Positions 46,607 to 56,146 of a stretch of 64,000 nt of DNA are shown here, one piece after another. Where the stretch lies: the NCBI GenBank assembly GCA_000721375.1, contig JOGW01000003.1:62001-126000 (forward strand). Reading direction: 5' to 3'. The notes beneath the pieces were generated by a model that saw only the letters and a program-made list of their open reading frames with translations, was not told where the DNA came from and searched no databases. The DNA is from Streptomyces sp. NRRL B-3428 (lineage in GTDB: Bacteria > Actinomycetota > Actinomycetes > Streptomycetales > Streptomycetaceae). Made by a program: the position numbers and the translations under genes. How positions within the stretch are numbered: position 1 is the stretch's first letter; each line of letters opens with the position of its first letter.

Positions 46607-47422
46607 ATGTGCGGACGGTATGCATCCAGTCGTAAGCCCGAGGACCTCGCGACCATCTTCGAGGTCGAGGCGTGGGACCCCGAGGAGACTCTGGAACCGG
46701 ACTACAACGTGGCCCCCACCAAGGAGGTCTACGTCGTACTCGACCGCCCTGTTAAGGACGCGGAATCCCCCCGCCCGGTTCGCCAGCTCCGCAAGCTGAA
46801 ATGGGGACTCGTCCCGTCGTGGGCGAAATCACCCGAGGGTGCCGCGCGGATGATCAACGCGCGGGCGGAGACGGTGCATGAGAAGCCCTCGTACCGCAAG
46901 GCCTTCACCTCCCGCCGCTGCATCATCCCGGCCGACGGCTATTACGAGTGGGTCACCGCGGCCGCCGAGCGCGACCTGGAGGTCGAGGGCAAGAAGAAGC
47001 GCCCGCGCAAGCAGCCGTACTTCGTGACCCCGGCCGACGGCTCGGTCTTCGCGATGGCGGGTCTGTACGAGTTCTGGCGCGACCGCACGCTCGCCGACGA
47101 CCACCCGCTGGCGTGGTGGGTCACGTGCTCGGTGATCACGACCGAGGCCGAGACCGGCCCGCTCGGCGTCGCCCCCGCGCAGGGCCCCCAGTCCTTGGCG
47201 GACATCCACCCGCGTATGCCGCTGATGCTGACGCCCGACCGCTGGGACTCCTGGCTCGACCCGTCCCATACGGACCTGACGGATCTGCAGTCCCTGCTCG
47301 CCCCGCCCCCGGAGGGCCTGCTGCGGGCGTTCCCGGTGTCGACGGCGGTCAGCAATGTCCGCAACAACGGGCCGGAGCTGCTCACGGAGCTGGACGGACC
47401 CGAGGAGGGGACTCTTTTCTGA
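46607..47422 (+). CDS. SRAP domain protein (HMCES/YedK-like abasic-site processing)
   Basis: The 271-residue protein begins MCGRYA, with the catalytic Cys2 that forms a thiazolidine crosslink to abasic sites. Further SRAP motifs are [50 protein letters not shown] and IHPRMPLML. It protects ssDNA abasic sites at replication forks. The start is ATG 46607; the longer open frame is a shadow. Confidence 0.95.
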   Translation: MCGRYASSRKPEDLATIFEVEAWDPEETLEPDYNVAPTKEVYVVLDRPVKDAESPRPVRQLRKLKWGLVPSWAKSPEGAARMINARAETVHEKPSYRKAFTSRRCIIPADGYYEWVTAAAERDLEVEGKKKRPRKQPYFVTPADGSVFAMAGLYEFWRDRTLADDHPLAWWVTCSVITTEAETGPLGVAPAQGPQSLADIHPRMPLMLTPDRWDSWLDPSHTDLTDLQSLLAPPPEGLLRAFPVSTAVSNVRNNGPELLTELDGPEEGTLF

Positions 47423-47463
47423 GCCCGGCCGCCCACCTCTTTCCGAGCCCGGCCGCCCACCTC
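47417..47463. repeat. 23-bp direct repeat spanning the SRAP stop codon
   Basis: TTCTGAGCCCGGCCGCCC... (47417-47439) and TTCCGAGCCCGGCCGCCC... (47441-47463) differ at one base. The first contains the SRAP stop TGA (47420-47422). Confidence 0.9.
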
Positions 47464-47505
47464 GCCGGACAACCGACCCCACCCACCCCCACTAAAGTGG
47501 GCCGT

Positions 47506-48822
47506 ATGACCGAAACTCCCGCGCACACCACCCTCTGGCCCGCTCCGCACGCGAGCGGCGCCATCGACACCACGGTCCACGTGCCCGGATCCAAGTCGGT
47601 CACCAACCGCGCCCTCGTCCTGGCCGCACTGGCCGCCGAGCCCGGCTGGATCCGCCGCCCGCTGCGCAGCCGCGACACCCTGCTGATGGCAGGCGCCCTG
47701 CGCGCCCTCGGCGTCGGCATCGAGGAGGGCGTGGGCCCCGACGGCTCGGGCGAGGCCTGGCGTGTGATCCCGGCCGGCCTCGCGGGCCCGGCCACCGTCG
47801 ACGTGGGCAACGCGGGCACGGTCATGCGCTTCCTGCCCCCCGTCGCCACGCTCGCCGACGGCGACATCCGCTTCGACGGCGACCCCCGCTCCTACGAACG
47901 CCCGCTCAACGGCGTCATCGACGCGCTGCGTGCCCTCGGCGCCCGTATCGACGACGAAAGCCGCGGCGCACTGCCGCTGACCGTGCACGGCGGCGGTGCA
48001 CTGGACGGCGGCACGGTCGAGATCGACGCCTCGTCCTCCTCCCAGTTCGTCTCGGCGCTGCTGCTCTCCGGCGCCCGCTTCAACCAGGGCGTGGAAGTAC
48101 GGCACACCGGCGAGCGGCTGCCGTCCATGCCGCACATCCGGATGACCGTCGAGATGCTGCGCGCCGTCGGCGCCCAGGTCGACGAGCCCGAGACCGGCGG
48201 CGAGCCCAACGTCTGGCGGGTCACGCCCGGCGCGCTGCTCGGCCGCGACCTGGTGATCGAGCCCGACCTCTCCAACGCCCAGCCCTTCCTCGCCGCCGCC
48301 CTGGTCACCGGCGGCCGCGTGGTCATCCCCGACTGGCCGGAGCGCACCACCCAGCCCGGCGACGCGCTGCGCGAGATCTTCACGGAGATGGGCGGTTCCT
48401 GCGAACTGACCGAGCAGGGCCTGGTGTTCACCGGCTCCGGTCTGATCCACGGCATCGACATCGACCTGGGCGAGGTCGGCGAGCTGACCCCCGGCATCGC
48501 CGCCGTCGCGGCGCTCGCCGACTCCCCGTCCACCCTCCGGGGCGTCGCGCACCTGCGGCTGCACGAGACGGACCGGCTCGCCGCGCTCACCAAGGAGATC
48601 AACGAGCTCGGCGGCGATGTCACCGAGACCGCCGACGGACTCCACATCCGCCCGCGCCGCCTGCACGGCGGGATCTTCCACACGTACGACGACCACCGGA
48701 TGGCCACGGCCGGAGCGGTGCTCGGCCTCGCCGTGGAGGGCGTCGAGATCGAGAACGTGGCGACGACCGCCAAGACCCTGCCCGACTTCCCCGCTCTGTG
48801 GACCGGGATGCTCGGGGCATAG
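47506..48822 (+). CDS. aroA: 3-phosphoshikimate 1-carboxyvinyltransferase (EPSP synthase)
   Basis: The 438-residue protein has the EPSP synthase blocks [18 protein letters not shown] (N-terminal Lys and Arg), [37 protein letters not shown], and LRLHETDRL. It converts shikimate-3-phosphate and PEP to EPSP for aromatic synthesis. The ATG lacks a ribosome site, and TAAAGT lies 7 nt upstream, so it is probably leaderless. It is followed closely by rsgA. Confidence 0.97.
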   Translation: MTETPAHTTLWPAPHASGAIDTTVHVPGSKSVTNRALVLAALAAEPGWIRRPLRSRDTLLMAGALRALGVGIEEGVGPDGSGEAWRVIPAGLAGPATVDVGNAGTVMRFLPPVATLADGDIRFDGDPRSYERPLNGVIDALRALGARIDDESRGALPLTVHGGGALDGGTVEIDASSSSQFVSALLLSGARFNQGVEVRHTGERLPSMPHIRMTVEMLRAVGAQVDEPETGGEPNVWRVTPGALLGRDLVIEPDLSNAQPFLAAALVTGGRVVIPDWPERTTQPGDALREIFTEMGGSCELTEQGLVFTGSGLIHGIDIDLGEVGELTPGIAAVAALADSPSTLRGVAHLRLHETDRLAALTKEINELGGDVTETADGLHIRPRRLHGGIFHTYDDHRMATAGAVLGLAVEGVEIENVATTAKTLPDFPALWTGMLGA

Positions 48823-48834
48823 GGGAACAGCACC

Positions 48835-49845
48835 ATGCGTCGCTACGGCAAGCACACCGACGAGGACGACATCCGCCAGCGCCCGAACCGCAAGGGCAAC
48901 CGGCCGCGGACGAACATCCGTCCCAAACACGAGGACGCGGCCGGGGGCATGGTCCTCACCGTGGACCGCGGCCGCCTCACCTGTCTGGTCGAGGACCGCG
49001 TGGTCCTCGCGGTGAAGGCCCGGGAGCTGGGCCGCAAGGCCGCCGTGGTGGGCGACCGGGTGGCACTCATCGGCGATCTGTCCGGCAAGAAGGACACACT
49101 CGCGCGGATCGTACGGATCGAGGAGCGCGTCTCCGTCCTGCGCCGTACGGCCGACGACGACGATCCCTTCGAGCGCGTGGTCGTCGCCAACGCCGACCAG
49201 CTCGCGATCGTCACGGCCCTCGCCGACCCCGAGCCCCGCCCGCGCCTGATCGACCGCTGTCTGGTCGCCGCGTACGACGCGGGCCTGGAGCCGCTGCTCG
49301 TCCTCACGAAGTCGGACCTGGCCCCCGCGGACAAGATCCTGGAGTCGTACGGGGCACTCGACTTCCCGCACGTCGTCACCAGCCGCGAGGAGCTGGAGAA
49401 CGGCGACGCGGCCGATCGCGTACGGGAGTTCCTGGCCGGGCGTACGACGGCGTTCGTCGGTCACTCCGGTGTGGGCAAGACGACGCTGGTCAACGCCTTG
49501 GTCCCGGAGGACCGCAAGCGCTCCACCGGCCATGTCAACGCGGTCACGGGCCGCGGCCGGCACACCACCACCTCAGCGCTCGCGCTCCCCCTGGCGGGCG
49601 CCGACGGCTGGGTGATCGACACGCCTGGCGTACGGTCCTTCGGGCTTCATCACGTGGATCCGTCGCGGGTCATCCTCGCGTTCCCCGACCTGGTGCCGGG
49701 CACCGAGGGCTGCCCGCGTGCCTGCAGCCACGACGAGCGGGACTGTGCCCTGGACGCCTGGGTCGAGGCGGGTCACGCGGACCCCGCGCGTCTGTACTCA
49801 CTGCGCCGGCTGCTCGCCACGCGGGAGCGGCGCGAGGGCGACTGA
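48835..49845 (+). CDS. rsgA: Ribosome small subunit-dependent GTPase RsgA
   Basis: The 336-residue protein has an OB-fold region (about 45-85), the circularly permuted GTPase (TKSD before GHSGVGKTTLVNAL and DTPGVRSFG), and a C-terminal zinc knuckle with CPRACSHDERDC. It helps mature the 30S subunit. It follows aroA by 12 nt. It is full length. Confidence 0.96.
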   Translation: MRRYGKHTDEDDIRQRPNRKGNRPRTNIRPKHEDAAGGMVLTVDRGRLTCLVEDRVVLAVKARELGRKAAVVGDRVALIGDLSGKKDTLARIVRIEERVSVLRRTADDDDPFERVVVANADQLAIVTALADPEPRPRLIDRCLVAAYDAGLEPLLVLTKSDLAPADKILESYGALDFPHVVTSREELENGDAADRVREFLAGRTTAFVGHSGVGKTTLVNALVPEDRKRSTGHVNAVTGRGRHTTTSALALPLAGADGWVIDTPGVRSFGLHHVDPSRVILAFPDLVPGTEGCPRACSHDERDCALDAWVEAGHADPARLYSLRRLLATRERREGD

Positions 49846-49999
49846 CCGCGGCGCGACGGCGACCGGTCTCGGACCGGACCGCGCTGACCTCAACTTTGTT
49901 TGCGCGCGCTGCGTCCCGGTAAGTGCATAATCGCACCAAGCCTGAGCAGTGCGGAGCAAGACCGACGACGCGGTCACCGAGGTTCTGGAGGCACACACC

Positions 50000-50323
50000 A
50001 TGGCGTGGCTGCTGGTCATCGTCGCCGGACTGCTCGAAACAGGGTTCGCGGTGTGTCTCAAGCTGTCGCACGGCTTCACGCGGCTGTGGCCGACGATCTC
50101 GTTCTGCATCTTCGCGCTGAGCAGCTTCGGTCTGCTGACCCTGGCGCTCAAGCGCCTGGACGTCGGCCCCGCGTACGCGGTGTGGACGGGGATCGGCGCG
50201 GCCGGTACCGCGATCTACGGGATGATCTTCCTGGGCGACGTGGTGTCCACGCTGAAGCTGGTCTCGATCTCGTTCGTGATCGTGGGCGTCATCGGGCTGC
50301 AGCTGTCGGGCAGCGCGCACTAG
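50000..50323 (+). CDS. SMR-family transporter (SugE/Gdx-like)
   Basis: The 107-residue protein has four membrane spans and the essential Glu14 in AGLLETGFAVCLKLSHGF, then GPAYAVWTGIGAAGTAIYG. The LKxSHGF pattern is of the SugE/Gdx branch, which exports guanidinium or quaternary amines. The frame is open to 49949, but ATG 50000 fits the family. No guanidine riboswitch was recognised upstream. Confidence 0.88.
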   Translation: MAWLLVIVAGLLETGFAVCLKLSHGFTRLWPTISFCIFALSSFGLLTLALKRLDVGPAYAVWTGIGAAGTAIYGMIFLGDVVSTLKLVSISFVIVGVIGLQLSGSAH

Positions 50324-50337
50324 GTACTGGAGCGGCA

Positions 50338-50398
50338 GGGCGCGTCAGCACGGGAGCGCCGGGCGTCAGGGCGTCAGCACAAGAGCGCCAGGGCGCTA
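50338..50398. repeat. Imperfect ~30-bp direct repeat between SMR and TetR genes
   Basis: AGGGCGCGTCAGCACGGGAG... and AGGGCGTCAGCACAAGAGCG... are two imperfect copies after the SMR stop, the second running to the TetR stop (50396-50398). Confidence 0.65.
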
Positions 50399-50986
50399 GC
50401 GCCGCGCCCCCTGCAACGTTTCCCGCACCAGCCCGACCACTCCGCCCTCCCCCGCCGGGGCGATCACGCACGACAGCGCGAGCCGCAGTGCGAGCTCGCA
50501 CTCCTGCCGCTCGCGTAACGCCTCCTCCTTGGACGCCCTCGGCCCGCCCCGCGCGGCCACCGCGCGCTCGCGCACGAGCGCCACCACTTCGGCCGGCGAG
50601 GGCAGCGGTCCGTCGGCCCGGCGCTGCGCCGGTACGGCGGACGTCGAGGGGACGGCGGGGAGCGGCGGCGCGGGCAGTCGCGGGTTCCAGCAGCCGGTCA
50701 GGACGGCCCGGACAAGGACGTTGGTACGGGCCGAACTCACCGTCCACTCCGCCAGGGACGGCAGCCCGCCCTCGGCGAGCGCACGGTCGGCGCCGGCCAG
50801 ATACGCGTCCGTCTCACGCCGTACGAGGGCGCGGGCGAGCCCGTCCTTGGAGCCGAACTCGTTGTAGAGGGTCTGCCGCGAGACCCCGGCGACGGCGGCC
50901 ACATCGACCATCCGGACCGTGGGCCATGGCCTGCGCTGGAGCGCGGTGTACGCCGCGTCGAGCAAGGAATCCCGTGCTGCGGGCAT
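50396..50986 (-). CDS. TetR-family transcriptional regulator
   Basis: The 196-residue protein has a clear TetR HTH ([35 protein letters not shown], about 24-58) and a Pro-rich variable C-terminal half. ATG 50986 has GGGAGG about 6 nt upstream. It is convergent with the SMR gene, which it may or may not control. The ligand is unknown. Confidence 0.9.
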   Translation of the reverse strand: MPAARDSLLDAAYTALQRRPWPTVRMVDVAAVAGVSRQTLYNEFGSKDGLARALVRRETDAYLAGADRALAEGGLPSLAEWTVSSARTNVLVRAVLTGCWNPRLPAPPLPAVPSTSAVPAQRRADGPLPSPAEVVALVRERAVAARGGPRASKEEALRERQECELALRLALSCVIAPAGEGGVVGLVRETLQGARR

Positions 50987-51124
50987 GGTCGCCTCCCCTG
51001 CCGGGCCGATAGGGGGAGAGTTGACTCGCCTCGCCGCACTGTCAAGGGGTCACGGAGCAAACCGCATCACTTCGCGCGACGGGGCCATGTGGTCCCTTCC
51101 GAACTCGATCGCTACTGTTCGACC

Positions 51125-51925
51125 ATGCCCGACTACCACGATGATCTGCGTCTCGCCCACGTCCTCGCCGACGCCGCGGACCGCGCCACGATGGACCGGT
51201 TCAAGGCGCTCGACCTCAAGGTCGAGACCAAGCCGGACATGACGCCGGTCAGCGAGGCGGACAAGGCGGCCGAGGAACTGATCCGCGGCCAGCTCAAGCG
51301 GGCACGGCCGCGTGACGCGATCCTCGGCGAGGAGTACGGCATCGAGGGAACGGGCCCGCGCCGCTGGGTGATCGACCCGATCGACGGCACCAAGAACTAC
51401 GTGCGCGGTGTGCCGGTCTGGGCCACGCTGATCTCCCTGATGGAGGCCGGCGAGGGCGGCTACCAGCCCGTCGTCGGCGTCGTCTCGGCGCCCGCGCTCA
51501 ACCGCCGCTGGTGGGCCGCGAAGGGCGGCGGCGCGTACACCGGGCGCAGCCTGTCCTCGGCTACGCGGCTGCGGGTCTCGAAAGTCGGCCGGATCCAGGA
51601 CGCCTCGTTCGCGTACTCCTCACTGACCGGCTGGGAGCAGCGCGGGCAGCTCGACGGGTTCATGGAGCTGCAGCGGGCAGTGTGGCGTACGCGGGGATAC
51701 GGCGACTTCTGGCCGTACATGATGGTCGCCGAAGGCTCCGTCGACATCTGCGCCGAGCCCGAGCTGTCGCTGTGGGACATGGCGGCCACCGCGATCGTGG
51801 TGCAGGAGGCGGGCGGCACGTTCACCGGCCTCGACGGCCGGCCCGGACCGCACAGCGGAGATGCGGCGGCGTCGAACGGGCTGCTCCACGACGAGCTGCT
51901 CGGCTATCTGAACCAGCAGTACTAG
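51125..51925 (+). CDS. hisN: Inositol monophosphatase family; probable histidinol-phosphatase
   Basis: The 266-residue protein has the IMPase Mg2+ motifs [17 protein letters not shown] and WDMAA. The similarity to actinobacterial HisN (histidinol-phosphate phosphatase) is by pattern; a general IMPase is the alternative. ATG 51125 has no ribosome site, and TACTGT lies 6 nt upstream (51113-51118), so it is probably leaderless. Confidence 0.85.
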   Translation: MPDYHDDLRLAHVLADAADRATMDRFKALDLKVETKPDMTPVSEADKAAEELIRGQLKRARPRDAILGEEYGIEGTGPRRWVIDPIDGTKNYVRGVPVWATLISLMEAGEGGYQPVVGVVSAPALNRRWWAAKGGGAYTGRSLSSATRLRVSKVGRIQDASFAYSSLTGWEQRGQLDGFMELQRAVWRTRGYGDFWPYMMVAEGSVDICAEPELSLWDMAATAIVVQEAGGTFTGLDGRPGPHSGDAAASNGLLHDELLGYLNQQY

Positions 51926-52094
51926 CCCTCAACCGGCAATGGCGGAGCGGCAGTTGCAGGCTTGCGGCCTGGGGCTTTTGCCAGGGCATTGAATCGGCTT
52001 TACGCCGCCTTCACGCCCTCAACTGGCCTCGCGCTCCCCCTTGTTGACCAGTCTTTGACCTGCCACGCTGACTCTACCCCCACATTGTGAACTT

Positions 52095-52143
52095 GTGAAT
52101 CCGTTCCCGAAGTCTTCGAGGACTCGCGGGGAACGCGGATTCG
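52095..52143 (+). promoter_or_regulatory. Long imperfect hairpin in the CBS-gene leader
   Basis: GTGAATCCGTTCCC (52095-52108) pairs with GGGAACGCGGATTCGC (52128-52143) with a 2-nt bulge; an inner AGTC/GACT stem lies at 52111-52124. The ribosome site AGGAGG follows at 52150. A GTG at 52095 could instead start a longer protein. Confidence 0.65.
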
Positions 52144-52166
52144 CGACTAGGAGGTGGCTTCAGCCC

Positions 52167-52568
52167 ATGCTCGTCCGTGACGCCATGAGCACGATGGTTC
52201 TGACCATCGGCCCCGACCACACCCTCCGCCAAGCCGCCCGCTTGATGTCCGCACGCCATGTCGGCGCGGCCGTCGTCCTCGACGTCGACGCGGACGGCAT
52301 CGGCATCCTGACCGAGCGCGACATCCTCAACTCACTCGGCGCCGGACAGAACCCGGACTTCGAGACCGCCGGCACCCACACCACCACCGACGTCGTCTAC
52401 GCCGCGCCGGCCTGGACGCTCCAAGACGCCGCCGAGGCCATGGCGCACGGCGGCTTCCGGCATCTGATCGTGCTCGACGACCGCGAGCCCGTGGGCATCG
52501 TCTCGGTGCGCGACATCATCCGCTGCTGGGCACCGAGCCGCCGCCATCACACCTCCCTCGCCGGCTGA
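52167..52568 (+). CDS. CBS-domain pair protein
   Basis: The 133-residue protein consists of two CBS motifs (a Bateman module): VRDAMSTMVLTIGPDHTLRQAARLM and then LQDAAEAMAHGGFRHLIVLDD...GIVSVRDII. Such modules bind adenosyl ligands (AMP, ATP, SAM) and sense energy. ATG 52167 has AGGAGG 11 nt upstream. The partner is unknown. A terminator-like stem follows. Confidence 0.88.
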   Translation: MLVRDAMSTMVLTIGPDHTLRQAARLMSARHVGAAVVLDVDADGIGILTERDILNSLGAGQNPDFETAGTHTTTDVVYAAPAWTLQDAAEAMAHGGFRHLIVLDDREPVGIVSVRDIIRCWAPSRRHHTSLAG

Positions 52569-52575
52569 CCGCCCC

Positions 52576-52610
52576 GCTGCCCACCTTGGATCTCGTCCAA
52601 GGTGGGCAGC
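52576..52610. terminator. Terminator after the CBS gene
   Basis: A perfect 15-bp stem, GCTGCCCACCTTGGA with its complement, loop TCTCG. No U tract is present. It sits 45 nt before the Fur-family promoter. Confidence 0.75.
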
Positions 52611-52667
52611 ATTCCAAAGTCACATCCAATCGGGACTTAGGACCCTTGAGCTGTTAGGGTTCCGACC

Positions 52668-53084
52668 ATGAGTGACCTCCTGGATCGACTGCGCGGACGC
52701 GGCTGGCGTATGACCGCACAGCGGCGCGTCGTGGCCGAGGTCCTCGACGGTGACCACATGCATCTGACCGCCGACGAGGTGCACGCACGTGCCGCCGTCC
52801 GGCTGCCGGAAATCTCCCGGGCCACCGTCTACAACACGCTCGGCGAGCTGGTCTCGCTCGGTGAGGTCCTCGAGGTCTCGACGGACCGCCGCGCCAAGCG
52901 CTACGACCCCAACGCCCACCGCCCCCACCAGCACCTGGTGTGCGCGCGCTGCGGCGCCATCCGCGACGTCCACCCCGCAGGCAACCCCCTGTCGGACCTC
53001 CCGGACTCGGAACGCTTCGGCTTCACGATCTCGAACGTCGAGGTCACCTACCGGGGCATCTGCCCGGACTGCGCTTCCGCCTGA
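52668..53084 (+). CDS. Fur-family transcriptional repressor (CatR/PerR-like)
   Basis: The 138-residue protein has the Fur winged helix (RMTAQRRVVAEVL; EISRATVYNTLGELV) and a structural zinc site, Cys92, Cys95, Cys132 and Cys135. HRPHQHLVC supplies metal-binding His. It resembles the S. coelicolor peroxide-sensing CatR, but no catalase gene is in the window. ATG 52668 has TAGGGT 7 nt upstream (52655-52660) and no ribosome site, so the mRNA may be leaderless. A terminator follows. Confidence 0.88.
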   Translation: MSDLLDRLRGRGWRMTAQRRVVAEVLDGDHMHLTADEVHARAAVRLPEISRATVYNTLGELVSLGEVLEVSTDRRAKRYDPNAHRPHQHLVCARCGAIRDVHPAGNPLSDLPDSERFGFTISNVEVTYRGICPDCASA

Positions 53085-53113
53085 TCTTTCGGTCCGGCCC
53101 CTCAGCTTCCCGA

Positions 53114-53145
53114 AAGCCCCCTGCGCCCTGACGCGGGGGGCTTTT
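53114..53145 (+). terminator. Terminator of the Fur-family gene
   Basis: A 12-bp stem, AAGCCCCCTGCG with CGCGGGGGGCTT (one mismatch), followed by TTTTG. Confidence 0.85.
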
Positions 53146-53204
53146 GCGTGCCCGTACACCCAGTGCCCCGTACAACCATCAACCTCCCACCCCCTTCCAG
53201 AATC

Positions 53205-53217
53205 TGACGACCCGTCA
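53205..53217 (+). promoter_or_regulatory. Dyad TGACG-acc-CGTCA upstream of the ABC operon
   Basis: A perfect 5-bp inverted repeat with a 3-nt spacer, 42 nt before the ABC start and just before ATAT; a likely operator or activator site. Confidence 0.55.
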
Positions 53218-53258
53218 TATCGTCTGCGGCGGCCGAAACTCAGCGCTAGGAGACCCTT

Positions 53259-54065
53259 GTGGGAGACCCGCACCCGACCCCACCCGGCACCGCACAGCCA
53301 CCCAAACTGCACGCCACCGATCTCACCCGCACCTTCGGACGCGGCCCCAAGCAGGTGAACGCGCTCGGGCCGGTGGAACTCTCCATCGCCCCGGGCGAGT
53401 TCACCTGCATCGTCGGCCCCTCCGGCTGCGGCAAGTCCACCCTCCTGCGGATCGCCGCGGGACTGCTCAGACCCAGCTCGGGAACGCTGGAGATACGCAC
53501 CACCAGCCCCCGGCCCGCCGCGATGATCTTCCAGGACTACGGCATCTACGACTGGAAGACCGTTCTCGCCAACGTCCGCTTCGGACTCGACATCCAGCGC
53601 GTACCGCGCAAGGAGGCCGACGCCCGCGCTCGTGACTGGCTCACCAGGATGGGCCTCGCGGACTTCGCCGATGCCTACCCCGCCGCGCTCTCCGGCGGTA
53701 TGCGCCAGCGCGTCGCCATCGCCCGCGCTCTCGCCGTGGAGCCCGAGATCCTGCTGATGGACGAGCCCTTCGCCGCGCTCGACGCCCAGCTGCGCACGAT
53801 CCTCCAGGACGAGCTCCTCGAACTCACCCAGAGCACCCGCACCACCACCCTCTTCATCACGCACAGCCTGGAGGAGGCGATCGTGCTCGGCGACCGGGTG
53901 CTCGTGATGTCCGCACGGCCCGGGCGGGTGATCGCCGAGCGGCGCCCGCCATTCGAGCGGCCGCGCTCCGGCGCCGTACGCGACACGCCTGAATTCACCG
54001 CCCTGAAGAGCGAGTTGTGGGAGCTCCTGCGCGGCGAGGTGCGGACGGAGGCGGTGCCGGTATGA
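53259..54065 (+). CDS. ABC transporter ATP-binding protein (NitT/TauT type)
   Basis: The 268-residue protein has Walker A GPSGCGKST, the Q loop FQDYGIYDW, signature LSGGMRQR, Walker B ILLMDEPFAALD and switch His THSLEEA. It is of the nitrate/sulfonate/taurine importer class. GTG 53259 has AGGAG 7 nt upstream. The stop overlaps the permease ATG (ATGA). Confidence 0.94.
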   Translation: MGDPHPTPPGTAQPPKLHATDLTRTFGRGPKQVNALGPVELSIAPGEFTCIVGPSGCGKSTLLRIAAGLLRPSSGTLEIRTTSPRPAAMIFQDYGIYDWKTVLANVRFGLDIQRVPRKEADARARDWLTRMGLADFADAYPAALSGGMRQRVAIARALAVEPEILLMDEPFAALDAQLRTILQDELLELTQSTRTTTLFITHSLEEAIVLGDRVLVMSARPGRVIAERRPPFERPRSGAVRDTPEFTALKSELWELLRGEVRTEAVPV

Positions 54066-54928
54066 GCCTCACGAAATCCCCCGATACGCAGCAGGCCCTG
54101 CTCGTCCGCAAGCCCGGCCCCCAGGAGCTGCACCCCGCCCGCACGCACCGCCGCCGGCGCACCCTGGAGATCTCCCTCGCCATAGCCGTACCCGTGGCCC
54201 TGGTCCTGTTGTGGCAACTGGCCGCCGTACAGGGCTGGATAGACGACCGCATCTACCCGGCCCCGCAGACGATCATCGAGGACGGCTGGGAACGCGCCGC
54301 CGACGGCGACCTGTGGCCGGACGTCTGGGCCACGCTCAAGCGCGTCCTGGCCGGCTATGCGATCGGCACGGTCGCGGGCTACGCGCTCGGCCTGCTGATG
54401 GGCTCGCTCTCCTTGGTACGAGCGGCACTCGAGCCCCTGCTCGACGCGCTCTACGTCGTACCGAAGCTGGCCCTGCTCCCCATCTTCCTCAACATGTTCG
54501 GGCTCGGCGAAGGACCGCAGATCGCCCTGGTCGCCACGACGGTGTTCTTCTTCGTCTGGATCTCCACGATGGCCGCGGTGCTCGCCGTTCCGGCCGGCCA
54601 CCGCGACGCGGGCCAGGTCTTCGGCGCCTCGCCCTGGCAGATGTTCCGGCATGTCCTGCTGCCCGCCTCGCTGCCCTCGGTGCTGGTCGGCGCGCGGATT
54701 GCCGCGGGCGTCGCCGTCCTCGTGATCGTCGCCTCGGAGTCCATCGCCGCCGACGACGGCCTCGGAAAACTGATCTTCGAGTCCCGGGCGCTCTTCCAGA
54801 ACGACGTGATGTTCGTCGGCATCGTCTGCGTCGCCGTACTCGGCGTCGTCTTCTCCGAACTGGTCCGGATCGCCGGTCGGTTGCTCACCCCGTGGGCACC
54901 GCGCGACCGGGGCCGCGGCCAGTCCTGA
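54062..54928 (+). CDS. ABC transporter permease (NitT/TauT type)
   Basis: The 288-residue protein has about six membrane spans and the EAA-loop sequence GASPWQMFRHVLLPASLPSVLVGAR. It pairs with the overlapping ATPase (ATGA) and the downstream lipoprotein. The frame is open a little further upstream inside the ATPase gene, not used. Confidence 0.93.
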   Translation: MSLTKSPDTQQALLVRKPGPQELHPARTHRRRRTLEISLAIAVPVALVLLWQLAAVQGWIDDRIYPAPQTIIEDGWERAADGDLWPDVWATLKRVLAGYAIGTVAGYALGLLMGSLSLVRAALEPLLDALYVVPKLALLPIFLNMFGLGEGPQIALVATTVFFFVWISTMAAVLAVPAGHRDAGQVFGASPWQMFRHVLLPASLPSVLVGARIAAGVAVLVIVASESIAADDGLGKLIFESRALFQNDVMFVGIVCVAVLGVVFSELVRIAGRLLTPWAPRDRGRGQS

Positions 54929-54960
54929 TCAAGCTTCAGTCCGTACGTACGGAGGCATTG

Positions 54961-56100
54961 ATGCACACCCGTAAGACCATCCCTGTCCTGCTCCTTGCGG
55001 TCACCCTGCTCGCGTCGGCGGGCTGCACCAAGGAGGACGACGCACCCAAGGACACGGCCGACGCGAAACCCCGCGACATCAAGGTGGTCGCGGGCTGCGC
55101 CACGAGCGGCTGGACCGACCCGGCCGACACCAACGAGAACCGTGAGCCGGCCCGCTGCGACAAGAACACTCCGGCCCCGCAGCCGCTGAAGAAGGAGCGC
55201 AAGCTGGTCGTGGCCAGCGGCACACTGAGCGCCGAGTACGTGGCGCCGCTCCAAGTGGCCCTGGCCAAGGGCGAGTTCAAGAAGGAGGGCCTGGACGTCG
55301 AGCTGAAGACGCTGCCGACCCCGGACGCCCTGCCACTGCTCGCCAAGGGCGACATCGATGTCCAGTGGGCCGCGCCCGAGGCCGCCGTCATGAACGGCAT
55401 CAACGGCGGCTTCGACATCAAGTGGGTGGCGGGCAACTTCTCCCCCGACCCCGAGTCCAAGAGCGGTCTGTGGGTGCGCCTGAAGGACGGCGAGAGCGCC
55501 GAGAAGGTCCCCATGGCCGGCCGCACACTGGGCACGATGATCGGCAAGGGCTCCGTCATTGCGTATCCGATGAGCAAGGCGCTCACCAAGCACGGCGGCG
55601 GGCTCGACAAGGTGGACTTCCGCCAGCTGGGCTCGGCGGATGTGCTGACGGCGCTGCAGAACGGCGGGGTGGACTCGGCCTGGCTGCTCGACCCGATGTG
55701 GCAGAAGGTCGAGGGGGACTCCAAGTACGCGTTCCTGGGCGGTCAGCCGCTCGGTGAGCCACTGGGCGGCGCGCTGTTCGGGCGGAATCTGCTCACCGAT
55801 GACAAGGACGCGGGGGTCGCCTTCCTGCGCGCGTACGTCCGCACGATCAACACGTACTTCGCGGGCGACTACAAGTCCGATTCGGCCTTCGTGACCGAGC
55901 TGGCGAAGCTGCTGAAGATCGAGGAGGCGGTCCTGAAGTCCACGCCGTCGCTGCGGATGGACTGGGAGCTGCGCAAGGGCACGACGGACCGGCTGCAGGA
56001 CGCGTACGCGCAGGCGGGGGTCGCGGAGGGCGAGCGGGTGCCGGAGAACAAGGCCGTGGACCGGTCCTTCTACGCGGAGGCGGTCGGACACAAGCCGTAA
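54961..56100 (+). CDS. ABC substrate-binding lipoprotein (NMT1/THI5-like)
   Basis: The 379-residue protein has a lipoprotein signal ending LASAGC (Cys22), then a ~55-residue insert with two further Cys (VAGCATSG and PARCDKN) before the NMT1/THI5-type core (ASGTLSAEYVAPLQVALAKG, DIDVQWAAPEAAVMNGI). The insert is unusual and may form a disulfide. It lies 32 nt after the permease. Sulfonates, nitrate, or a thiamine precursor are possible substrates. Confidence 0.9.
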   Translation: MHTRKTIPVLLLAVTLLASAGCTKEDDAPKDTADAKPRDIKVVAGCATSGWTDPADTNENREPARCDKNTPAPQPLKKERKLVVASGTLSAEYVAPLQVALAKGEFKKEGLDVELKTLPTPDALPLLAKGDIDVQWAAPEAAVMNGINGGFDIKWVAGNFSPDPESKSGLWVRLKDGESAEKVPMAGRTLGTMIGKGSVIAYPMSKALTKHGGGLDKVDFRQLGSADVLTALQNGGVDSAWLLDPMWQKVEGDSKYAFLGGQPLGEPLGGALFGRNLLTDDKDAGVAFLRAYVRTINTYFAGDYKSDSAFVTELAKLLKIEEAVLKSTPSLRMDWELRKGTTDRLQDAYAQAGVAEGERVPENKAVDRSFYAEAVGHKP

Positions 56101-56103
56101 AAC

Positions 56104-56140
56104 ACTCAGGCCCGGATCTCCAGGAGATCCGGGCCTGAGT
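56104..56140. terminator. Shared terminator of the ABC operon and tRNA-fMet (1)
   Basis: A perfect 17-bp stem, ACTCAGGCCCGGATCTC (56104-56120) with GAGATCCGGGCCTGAGT. It lies 4 nt after the ABC operon and 6 nt beyond the tRNA 3' end on the other strand. Confidence 0.9.
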
Positions 56141-56146
56141 CTTCAG

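Noticed and set aside
49846..49999. Guanidine riboswitch before the SugE/Gdx-like gene
   Set aside because: No ykkC, mini-ykkC (paired ACGR hairpins) or ykkC-III pattern could be recognised.
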